Source: Polychytrium aggregatum (lineage: Eukaryota > Chytridiomycota > Chytridiomycetes > Polychytriales). From it: a stretch of 64,000 nt of DNA. The stretch covers positions 16,395 through 80,394 of the forward strand of contig NW_026516368.1 of assembly GCF_025602895.1 (NCBI RefSeq). Direction: 5' to 3'. Position numbers and translations under genes: made by a program. Shown in pieces: positions 30,144-38,020 of the stretch. Below the pieces are notes generated by a model. It ran no database searches. It was not told where the DNA came from and was given only the letters and a program-made list of their open reading frames with translations. Each line of letters starts with the position of its first letter. The first letter of the stretch is position 1.

Positions 30144-31201
30144 TGGTAGCATCGGACGATCCCGCCGTCAATGCCTGTCTCCAGGCCCTTGAACAACTAT
30201 CGCTCGAGGACCGCGCCCTGGTCCTCTCCGCCCTGACTGCCCAGCCGAATCTCCCCACGGTCCCTCCCGGTTTCAAGCGTCCCAAGATCCCGCTCCCCGA
30301 CGCCTTCACTGGCGAGCGTAAGGCTGCTGTCGTTGACGAGTTTGTCTTCTCAATGACCGAGTACATTGCCTTCCACAGTCTCGATGACGCCACCGCTGTC
30401 GCCACCGTCGCCATGAACCTCAAGGGCAAGGCCAAGACCTGGTGGCGCCTCTGGTCCCAGGGCAAGCAACTCGACAACCTGACCCCGGCCGCCGTCCTGT
30501 CCCTCGTCCGCGACACCTTCCTTCCGTCCACCTCGCTGCGCACCACCGAGGATGAGTTCGAAGCACTGCGCCACACCGGCTCCGTCGAGCAGTTCAACTC
30601 TCGCTTCCGCGATCTCCTCCTCGAGCTGCCCCACTTCAGCAACAACCGCCAGAACCTGCAGCGCTACCTCACCAAGCTCAAGCACAGGGTGCGCATCGAA
30701 GTCGAATGGAAGCTTGACTCCAACACAGCCACCCTCGAAGATGCCATGGCCCTCGCCGAGCGATACGAGTCCATTATGGGTCAATCGCAACCCCTGATGC
30801 AGCAGCCCGCTCGCACTCAGTTCCGCGATCAACCCTTCCGCGAGCTCCAGTTCCAGCGACCTCCTCTCTTCCGCGCTCCACCTGGTCAGCCGCAGTTCCG
30901 CCCAATGGTCCGTCCTCCTCGTCCCGCCTTCCAGCCGACCCAGCCTCCCGCACGTGACCCCAACGCCATGGACCTCGACAACGTCGACATGCGCCCGATC
31001 AAGAAGCTCACCGACCGCGAGAAGGAGTACCTCCGCCGTAACGGAGGCTGCTTCCGCTGCCGCAAGTTCGGCCACATCGCCTCGCAGTGTCCCTTGAACC
31101 AGCCCCGCATCAACGCCATCGTCGAGACCGCCGACCAGGCCACCTTCTACGAAGATCAGGGAAACGACGAGGCGGCAACCCCTGGATACTACGACCTCTG
31201 A
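30143..31201 (+). CDS. gag: Gag of C2
   Basis: 352 residues. The ATG uses the last base of the LTR and the first two of the primer site, so the first codons (M-V-A-S) are the primer-binding site itself. The N-terminal region has two short helices (NACLQALEQL, DRALVLSAL). The capsid-type Gag domain spans ~45-210 (LKGKAKTWWRLW, RDTFLPSTSL, FNSRFRDLLLELP). A Pro/Arg/Gln-rich linker (~215-285) leads to the CCHC knuckle CFRCRKFGHIASQC near 309-322. Near the end CAG GGA AAC forms the slippery site. No break. Confidence 0.96.
   Translation: MVASDDPAVNACLQALEQLSLEDRALVLSALTAQPNLPTVPPGFKRPKIPLPDAFTGERKAAVVDEFVFSMTEYIAFHSLDDATAVATVAMNLKGKAKTWWRLWSQGKQLDNLTPAAVLSLVRDTFLPSTSLRTTEDEFEALRHTGSVEQFNSRFRDLLLELPHFSNNRQNLQRYLTKLKHRVRIEVEWKLDSNTATLEDAMALAERYESIMGQSQPLMQQPARTQFRDQPFRELQFQRPPLFRAPPGQPQFRPMVRPPRPAFQPTQPPARDPNAMDLDNVDMRPIKKLTDREKEYLRRNGGCFRCRKFGHIASQCPLNQPRINAIVETADQATFYEDQGNDEAATPGYYDL
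30144..30156 (+). promoter_or_regulatory. tRNA primer-binding site of C2
   Basis: TGGTAGCATCGGA directly after the LTR, identical to the family A site and overlapping gag codons 1-5. Confidence 0.8.
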
Positions 31202-34200
31202 AGGACCCGGCGAGTTGCCGCCATCCGACTCCGACCCCCGACGCTGAACTATTGACTCTCGCCACCGGACCTCACCTGATCAACTCTCTCATCGACGAAC
31301 CCCACCGCATTGCCGCCAACCACGGCAAGGGACTGCTTGTGATCGACGCCACCCTCAACGGCTCCCCGATCACCGTCCTCATCGACCCTGGTGCGACCAA
31401 CTCGCACATCTCCGAGACCCTCGCCTCGACCCTCGACCTTCGAACCAAGACCACCGCCAACGCCGTCACGATGCCCAACGGCAAGTCCTTCCCGTCCTCC
31501 GTCACCGATCCCGTCGACCTCACCATCCACGACTACCACGCCCGCATCAACCTCTTCACCGCGCCACTCACCTGGGACGTTATCCTCGGCAAGAACTGGC
31601 TCGACCAGACCAACCCCGAGATCGACTGGCCCTCCAACCGAATCAAGTTCTCGATCGACGGGAAGCACCACACTTGGACGGCATCGCGACCCGACACCGG
31701 AATGCCACTCACGACCCTCGAACTCCGATCCCAGTACCACATGTCGACCCAGCAGATCAACGCACTGGCTTCGACTCCCGGCGCCGTGTATGTTTGTACT
31801 CTGAGCAGTGACTTGAATACAGTTGCTGTTGAACCCTACGACCCCGTTGCCCAACTTGCCCGTGTCCTCGAACCACTGACCCCCGAACACCGATCCATCA
31901 TCGCAAAGTACCGCGATGCCTTCAACGAACTCAAGGAACTCCCGCCTCACCGACCCGGCATCGACATGAACATCCGACTCGACGACTCTGCCAAGCCAAC
32001 CTGGTCGTCGCTCTACCAAATGTCGGCCGAAGAACTCGCTCGTCTCAAAGACGAACTCGACCGATTGCTCCGGATCGGCCACATCCGCAAGTCCGTCTCG
32101 CCCTTCGGCGCACCGATCTTCTGGGTCAAGCAGGGCGACAAGTTCCGACTCGTCTTTGACTTCCGCGCCCTCAACAAGATCACCGTCAAGGACCGCACCG
32201 CGCTGCCCAACATGCGCGAGATCATCGACCGCCTGTCCAAGTGCCGTGTCTTCTCCAAGCTCGACTTGCAACGCGGATTCCACCAGATCCGCATTGCCGA
32301 CGCCGACACCCCCAAGACGGCCTTCAGGACCAAGTACGGCCACTTTGAGTGGCTTGTGATGCCCTTCGGCCTCGCCAACAGTCCCTCCGTGTTCCAAGCC
32401 GCGATGAACGACATCTTCCGCGAGTTCATCGACGACTTTGTGTTCGTCTACATCGACGACATCCTGATCGCATCCGAGGACGAGGACCAGCACATCCGCC
32501 ACATCGAACTGGTCCTCGACAAGATCCACCGACACGGCTTCAAGATCCGACCCGAGAAGTGTTCGTTCTTCAACTCGACCGTCACCTATCTCGGCTTCAT
32601 CATCGGCGAAGGACGCATCCAAGTGCATCCCTCGCGCATCGACGCCATCAAGAACTACCCGCGACCAACGACCGAACACGAACTCCGCAGCTTCCTCGGC
32701 TTGACCAACACCATCATGAGCTTTGTCCCTGGCTACGCTGCCCTCGCCGGTCCACTCTCGACTCTGATCACCACCCGCTCCGCCAACTCGACCAAGTCCG
32801 TCGTCTGGGACGACAACGCCATCGCCGCCTTCGAGCAGCTCAAGTTGCTCTCGCCTCAGTCGCTGCACATGGTCAACCCGGACAAGGACATTCACCTCTT
32901 CACCGACTGGTCCGAGTCAAGCGCATCGATTGGTGGATGGATCGGGCAGGACATGGACGGATCCGGCACGGTGCGCCCCATCGCTTTCAACTCGCAGAAA
33001 CTGCACGGATCCGAACTCAACTACTCGCCCTACAACGGCGAGCTGCTGTCGATCACCCGCCACCTCGACAAGTTCAAGAACTACCTCGTCGGCCGCAAAG
33101 TCTTCCTCCACACCGACCAGAAGGCGCTCAAGCACATCCTCGACTCCAAGACCCTCAACAAGCGCCAACAGCGAGCCATCGACACGATGCTGGACTTTGA
33201 CCTCGAGATCCAGTGGATCCCCGGCTCGTGGAACAAGGTCGCCGACGTGCTCTCGCGCACACCGACAGCCATCTCCAAGGCCGTCCAAGTCTCGATCATC
33301 AACGCGATTGTCAACCTCGGACCCCCGCCCGACGATCTCTTGGACACCATCCGCACTCAGTACAGCTCCGACCCGATCCTGTCAGCACTGATCTCGGTCC
33401 TCCGCGACAACTCGACCGACGGACTCAAGCCGTGGATGAAGGCACAGCTGCACCGCTTCTCACTTCGACACGGGATTCTCTACTTCGACTCGACCCGCAT
33501 CTGCATCCCCGGCAAGGACCTCCGCATCTCGATCATCAAGGACCACCACGACTCTGTCTGTGCAGCTCACCCCGGCACCAACACGCTCTACAAGGCCATC
33601 TCGACACACTACTACTGGCCCGCCATGTCCAAGGACATTGCCGAGTGGGTCTCGCACTGCGACATCTGCCAGCGAGCCAAGATCCGACGACAACAAGCAT
33701 ACGGTCACTTCTCCCGGATCCCTGTGGCCACCCGCAAGATGGACACTGTCGCCCTCGACTTCATCCTCGGACTCCCGCCTGTCACGGACTCACTCTCGGG
33801 ACGCACCTTCAACTCGATCACGATCTTTGTCGACTCCCTCACCAAGTACGTCGTCCTGGTTCCTGGCAACAAGACCGACTCGGCCGAAGACGTCGCCCGC
33901 CAGTACTTCCGCGATGTCTTTGTGCACTTTGGACTCGCCGGCACTTTCATCTCGGATCACGACACACGCTTCCGGTCGGCCTTCTGGACAGGACTTAACA
34001 CTCTGCTCAAGACCGAACTCCGGATCGCCTTTGCCCACCACCACGAGGCCGCCGGACAAGTCGAACGCTTTGTGGCAACCGTCGCCGAGGCCATCCGCTG
34101 TTCGACTCTGGCCCTCGGCTCCCGCTGGATCGATCAAGTGCCATACATCCAGTTCGCGCTCAACTCACACAGCTCAGCTTCGACTGGACATTCGCCCTTC

Positions 34201-34896
34201 TTCCTGATGCACGGTCAGCATCCTCGCACTCCTGCCAACACCGACATCATCGCCGAGTCCAACCCTGCAGCACAGTCGATCGAGGAGATGCAAGCGACTC
34301 TGGACTTGGTCTCGGACAACATCGGCAAGGCCCAGGACCGGGCCCTGTACTACGCCAACCGACATCGACGCGATATCAGCTACGACATTGGCGACCAAGT
34401 CCTGATCGACACGACCGCGTATCACTTCAGCACGGACGACGTCACACCCTCCAAGATGCGGATGCCGTACTTGGGACCCTTCAAGATCATCGAGAAGATC
34501 GGAACGACTGGATATCGACTTCGACTCCCGAGGACCCTCCGATTTACAACCGAACTCCCCGCTTCCGCCCTCGTCCCCTACAACACACCATCGACCGACC
34601 AACTTGTGTTTGATGAACCCGGACCCAACCACAACGACGAATCAGTGTTCGAAGCGATCATTGGACACAGGATCAACCGACGACGTCGACTTCCTGGATA
34701 TCGACACGAGTTCTTGCTCCGCTGGCAGGGATACGACCCATCTTACGACTCGTGGGCACCACTGGCCGAACTCTTGGATGGAGGACTCGCAGATATCCAC
34801 GACTTCCTCAGCCGCAACCGCAACCTTCCGGAAATGGACACACTGATCGACCTTTGCCAAGCACAAGTGCAACGCAACTCGGGATCGAAAAATTGA
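31087..34896 (+). CDS. pol: Pol polyprotein of C2
   Basis: 1269 codons; the first is GTG and there is no suitable ATG, so translation is expected from gag by -1 slippage at 31159-31165. The protease motif is IDPGATNSH (D100), with Pro where Ser/Thr is usual. RT has FDFRALNK, MPFGLANSPSVF and YIDD (455-458). RNase H begins TDWSESS (D607), divergent from TDASDFA. Integrase has HHCC (H821...C858, C861) and triad D891, D957, E993, again with 35 residues between the last two. The chromodomain (~1187-1245) keeps RWQGY and SWAP but appears to lack the first cage aromatic. The stop is 34 bases before the 3' LTR. Confidence 0.96.
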   Translation: MSLEPAPHQRHRRDRRPGHLLRRSGKRRGGNPWILRPLKDPASCRHPTPTPDAELLTLATGPHLINSLIDEPHRIAANHGKGLLVIDATLNGSPITVLIDPGATNSHISETLASTLDLRTKTTANAVTMPNGKSFPSSVTDPVDLTIHDYHARINLFTAPLTWDVILGKNWLDQTNPEIDWPSNRIKFSIDGKHHTWTASRPDTGMPLTTLELRSQYHMSTQQINALASTPGAVYVCTLSSDLNTVAVEPYDPVAQLARVLEPLTPEHRSIIAKYRDAFNELKELPPHRPGIDMNIRLDDSAKPTWSSLYQMSAEELARLKDELDRLLRIGHIRKSVSPFGAPIFWVKQGDKFRLVFDFRALNKITVKDRTALPNMREIIDRLSKCRVFSKLDLQRGFHQIRIADADTPKTAFRTKYGHFEWLVMPFGLANSPSVFQAAMNDIFREFIDDFVFVYIDDILIASEDEDQHIRHIELVLDKIHRHGFKIRPEKCSFFNSTVTYLGFIIGEGRIQVHPSRIDAIKNYPRPTTEHELRSFLGLTNTIMSFVPGYAALAGPLSTLITTRSANSTKSVVWDDNAIAAFEQLKLLSPQSLHMVNPDKDIHLFTDWSESSASIGGWIGQDMDGSGTVRPIAFNSQKLHGSELNYSPYNGELLSITRHLDKFKNYLVGRKVFLHTDQKALKHILDSKTLNKRQQRAIDTMLDFDLEIQWIPGSWNKVADVLSRTPTAISKAVQVSIINAIVNLGPPPDDLLDTIRTQYSSDPILSALISVLRDNSTDGLKPWMKAQLHRFSLRHGILYFDSTRICIPGKDLRISIIKDHHDSVCAAHPGTNTLYKAISTHYYWPAMSKDIAEWVSHCDICQRAKIRRQQAYGHFSRIPVATRKMDTVALDFILGLPPVTDSLSGRTFNSITIFVDSLTKYVVLVPGNKTDSAEDVARQYFRDVFVHFGLAGTFISDHDTRFRSAFWTGLNTLLKTELRIAFAHHHEAAGQVERFVATVAEAIRCSTLALGSRWIDQVPYIQFALNSHSSASTGHSPFFLMHGQHPRTPANTDIIAESNPAAQSIEEMQATLDLVSDNIGKAQDRALYYANRHRRDISYDIGDQVLIDTTAYHFSTDDVTPSKMRMPYLGPFKIIEKIGTTGYRLRLPRTLRFTTELPASALVPYNTPSTDQLVFDEPGPNHNDESVFEAIIGHRINRRRRLPGYRHEFLLRWQGYDPSYDSWAPLAELLDGGLADIHDFLSRNRNLPEMDTLIDLCQAQVQRNSGSKN
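31159..31222 (+). other. -1 ribosomal frameshift signal of C2
   Basis: GGGAAAC at 31159-31165 in frame as CAG GGA AAC; spacer GACGA; arm GGCGGCAAC (31171-31179) pairs over 9 bp with GTTGCCGCC (31214-31222). The gag TGA is in the loop. Slippage yields R-R-G-G-N-P-W in the pol frame. Confidence 0.9.
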
Positions 34897-34920
34897 TGGT
34901 TTGACTTGAGCACAATTTTT

Positions 34921-34930
34921 CTGGGGGGGA
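34921..34930 (+). promoter_or_regulatory. Polypurine tract of C2
   Basis: CTGGGGGGGA immediately before the 3' LTR at 34931; expected plus-strand primer. Confidence 0.8.
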
Positions 34931-35396
34931 TGTCACAGATCGCTCTGCCCGCCTAGCTGCACCGTCGCACTTGTGTCACTGTTTGCGTCGCACACTTTCC
35001 TTTTCCTTTGTCCTGTGACGCCTTTCCTTTTTCCTTGCTCTCATGTTGCACACGCCGCTCTGTTTTCCCTGCATTTGTCATCGACCATGCATTAGTCAGA
35101 CGCTGTGTCACCCGCATTTGTCAGCCACCGAGCATTTGTCAGACTTTCACATGTTTCTCCGGTTAGCCGTTGCTGCCTGGCTGCTGTCCCGCCGCCTCCG
35201 CTGCTTCGCCCCCGCTGCGGCAGGCTTCGCCTCCGGGACCGCCAGACAGATAAATAGCCCGCCTTCACCCGCTCATGTTTCTGGTCATCACCTTCGACCC
35301 CAGACACACTTGACTCTAGATCCTAGCCTCGCTAAGATCAATAAAACCCTTCTCTATCTTTTTCTTTTGATCTCCTCTTGATCCCGTGATCTGACA
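34931..35396 (+). repeat. 3' LTR of C2 (466 bp)
   Basis: TGTCACAGATCG...ATCTGACA, followed by the TTTAT duplication and the rest of the A LTR. Confidence 0.97.
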
Positions 35397-35539
35397 TTTA
35401 TCGTGAATAAACGTAAGTGCTCCCCGAGCTCACCCGTCCGCTAGAGTAGCCTAGCACCGCCCTGTTCTGCCCCGTCCTGTCTTGTCTTGTACCCCCTCCC
35501 TCCCCGTCTTGCCCCAACGTCCCAGTAGTGGACGTTACA

Positions 35540-35836
35540 CCAGCACAGTTCCCCGACGCCGACGAAGGTGTCCCGGACGACGCACCACTGGAAGACGACC
35601 TCGGACAATACTATACTCAAGAATATGAAGTCGAAAGGATCGTGAGGCACAAGAAAGTGGCTGATGGGTCACTTCGGTTTTATGTCAAGTGGGTTGGTTA
35701 CCCACACTCGGGCAACACATGGCAAACACTGGAGGACTTGTCCCATGCACCCGAGGAGCTGAGTAAATACGGTAAACACCTCGAGGAGCCCCAAATAAAG
35801 AGCACACGCAGGGCTCCTCGCAGGAAGCCTTCTTAA
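35540..35836 (+). pseudogene. pol: A0 pol 3' end with chromodomain
   Basis: Begins with the CCAGC duplication and continues the frame of the 3879-4025 fragment through the chromodomain to TAA 35834-35836. Sequence matches the other A copies. It is separated from its upstream part by the 31-kb composite insertion. Confidence 0.93.
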
Positions 35837-35845
35837 GTGTGGGAG

Positions 35846-36154
35846 TGTAGGAGATGGTATCTCCGACGCTGTGCTGCGCGTACTGCGCGTACTGCGCGGC
35901 GCAGTGGGTCGTGACCTGTGCTGCGCTTTGCGTTTTCACGCACCGCAGGCAGGCCACCGCAGGGTATACCTGCGGGTTGCCCCCGTTCCCCCCGTTTGTC
36001 TGGAGTTCGGTTTTATCGTGAATAAACGTAAGTGCTCCCCGAGCTCACCCGTCCGCTAGAGTAGCCTAGCACCGCCCTGTTCTGCCCCGTCCTGTCTTGT
36101 CTTGTACCCCCTCCCTCCCCGTCTTGCCCCAACGTCCCAGTAGTGGACGTTACA
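35846..36154 (+). repeat. 3' LTR of A0 (309 bp)
   Basis: Full A LTR, G at position 80, followed by non-A sequence starting ATCTC at 36155. Confidence 0.97.
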
Positions 36155-36373
36155 ATCTCACTCGCCTCCTGGATGAATGCTAGTGAATTATCACCCCAAT
36201 AAACGATCATCACTCCCAAACCGGCCCCTTTCCAATCTGATCCTTGACCTCTTGCCCCTGACATTTGTTCTCCTGTCTTGTCGTGTCCAGTTCCTGACAT
36301 CCTGACATCCTGTCTGTTTGGGACCGGACGTTGGAATCGGGCGACTGGAGGGGTAGAAAGAAGAGAGAAAAGA
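36155..36373 (+). other. Unclassified stretch between A0 and C3
   Basis: 219 bases with no supported ORF and no match to the four LTR families by eye. It contains AATAAA (36198-36203) followed by a C/T-rich tract and a small CCTGACATCCTGACATCCTG repeat. The order AATAAACG, C/T-rich tract, GGACGTT loosely recalls the A LTR right half, so it may be an old LTR remnant; the likeness is weak. It ends where the C3 LTR remnant begins. Confidence 0.5.
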
Positions 36374-36439
36374 GGTGTGCAACGCAAACAGTGACACAAG
36401 TGCGACGGTGCAGCCAAGCGGGCAGAGGGATCTGTGACA
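36374..36439 (-). repeat. 3' LTR remnant of C3 (66 bp)
   Basis: Only the LTR end next to pol is kept (+ strand GTGTGCAACGC...CTGTGACA). The outer ~400 bases are missing or unrecognisable. Confidence 0.85.
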
Positions 36440-36473
36440 TCCCCCCCAGAAAAATTGTGCTCAAGTCAAACCA

Positions 36474-37520
36474 TCAATTCTTCGATCCCGAGTTGCGTTG
36501 CACTTGTGCTTGGCAAAGGTCGATCAGTGTGTTCATTTCCGGAAGGTTGCGGTTGCGGCTGAGGAAGTCGTGGATGTCTGCGAGTCCTCCATCCAAGAGT
36601 TCGGCCAGTGGTGCCCACGAGTCGTACGATGGGTCGTATCCCTGCCAGCGGAGCAGGAACTCGTGTCGATATCCAGGTAGTCGACGTCGTCGGTTGATCC
36701 TGTGTCCAATGATCGCTTCGAAGACTGATTCGTCGTTGTGGTTGGGTCCGGGTTCATCAAACACAAGTTGGTCGGTCGATGGTGTGTTGTACGGGACGAG
36801 GGCGGAAGCTGGGAGTTCGGTTGTAAATCGGAGGGTCCTCGGGAGTCGAAGTCGATATCCAGTCGTCCCGATCTTCTCGATGATCTTGAAGGGTCCCAAG
36901 TACGGCATCCGCATCTTGGAGGGTGTGACGTCGTCCGTGCTGAAGTGATACGCGGTCGTGTCGATCAGGACTTGGTCGCCAATGTCGTAGCTGATATCGC
37001 GTCGATGTCGGTTGGCGTAGTACAGGGCCCGGTCCTGGGCCTTGCCGATGTTGTCCGAGACCAAGTCCAGAGTCGCTTGCATCTCCTCGATCGACTGTGC
37101 TGCGGGGTTGGACTCGGCGATGATGTCGGTGTTGGCAGGGGTGCGAGGATGCTGACCGTGCATCAGGAAGAAGGGCGAATGTCCAGTCGATGCTGAGTTG
37201 TGTGAGTTGAGTGCGAACTGGATGTACGGCACTTGATCGATCCAGCGGGAGCCGAGGGCCAGAGTCGAACAGCGGATGGCCTCGGCGACGGTTGCCACAA
37301 AGCGTTCGACTTGTCCGGCGGCCTCGTGGTGGTGGGCAAAGGCGATCCGGAGTTCGGTCTTGAGCAGAGCGTTAAGTCCTGTCCAGAAGGCCGACCGGAA
37401 GCGTGTGTCGTGATCGGAGATGAAAGTGCCGGCGAGTCCAAAGTGCACAAAGACATCGCGGAAGTACTGGTGGGCGACGTCTTCGGCCGAGTCGGTCTTG
37501 TTGCCGGGGACCAGGACGAC
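36474..37520 (-). pseudogene. pol: C3 pol, 3' fragment
   Basis: Encodes the integrase core from the VARQYF region onward, with SDHDTRF, VERF and the chromodomain, to the stop at 36474. It is cut on the upstream side at 37520 by C4 (duplication ACGAC). The protein differs from C2 at scattered residues (for example GLNALLK for GLNTLLK, HNSAST for HSSAST). No start of its own. Confidence 0.92.
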
Positions 37521-37986
37521 TGTCAGATCACGGGATCAAGAGGAGATCAAAAGAAAAAGATAGAGAAGGGTTTTATTGATCTTAGCGAGGCTAGGATCTA
37601 GAGTCAAGTGTGTCTGGGGTCGAAGGTGATGACCAGAAACATGAGCGGGTGAAGGCGGGCTATTTATCTGTCTGGCGGTCCCGGAGGCGAAGCCTGCCGC
37701 AGCGGGGGCGAAGCAGCGGAGGCGGCGGGACAGCAGCCAGGCAGCAACGGCTAACCGGAGAAACATGTGAAAGTCTGACAAATGCTCGGTGGCTGACAAA
37801 TGCGGGTGACACAGCGTCTGACTAATGCATGGTCGATGACAAATGCAGGGAAAACAGAGCGGCGTGTGCAACATGAGAGCAAGGAAAAAGGAAAGGCGTC
37901 ACAGGACAAAGGAAAAGGAAAGTGTGCGACGCAAACAGTGACACAAGTGCGACGGTGCAGCTAGGCGGGCAGAGCGATCTGTGACA
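37521..37986 (-). repeat. 3' LTR of C4 (466 bp)
   Basis: Complete; same sequence as the C1 LTRs by eye. Confidence 0.97.
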
Positions 37987-38020
37987 TCCCCCCCAGAAAA
38001 ATTGTGCTCAAGTCAAACCA

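Larger units (their letters stand above)
29678..35396 (+). mobile_element. Complete family C chromovirus C2 (type copy, 5719 bp)
   Basis: LTRs 29678-30143 and 34931-35396 differ by one base (T at 29684, A in the partner), duplication TTTAT, intact gag and pol. It is the only C copy on the forward strand and sits within an A LTR. Confidence 0.97.
4026..35539 (+). mobile_element. Composite family A element A3/A4 with three LTRs
   Basis: Flanked by the 5-bp duplication CCAGC. The order is LTR (4026-4334), primer site, gag, pol cut at 12543, LTR (12544-12852), primer site, gag, complete pol, LTR (29507-29677 plus 35402-35539). It is interrupted by A2, B, C1 and C2, each with its own duplication. 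The A3 pol sequence that should follow 12543 is missing. The outer LTRs share A at LTR position 80 and the middle one has G, so the outer two are the original pair. Confidence 0.9.
29507..35539 (+). repeat. 3' LTR of composite A3/A4, split by C2
   Basis: LTR bases 1-171 are at 29507-29677 and the rest at 35402-35539; the TTTAT duplication of C2 is at 29673-29677 and 35397-35401. It carries A at 29586 (LTR position 80), as in the LTR at 4026. Confidence 0.95.
3879..36154 (+). mobile_element. Outermost family A copy A0, interrupted
   Basis: Only fragments are visible: pol at 3879-4025 and, after the composite A3/A4 insertion, pol from 35540 plus the 3' LTR at 35846-36154. The two halves join exactly at the CCAGC target duplication (4021-4025 and 35540-35544). 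The left end, beyond A1, is off-window. The right flank begins ATCTC, which predicts the matching duplication at the unseen left end. Confidence 0.93.
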
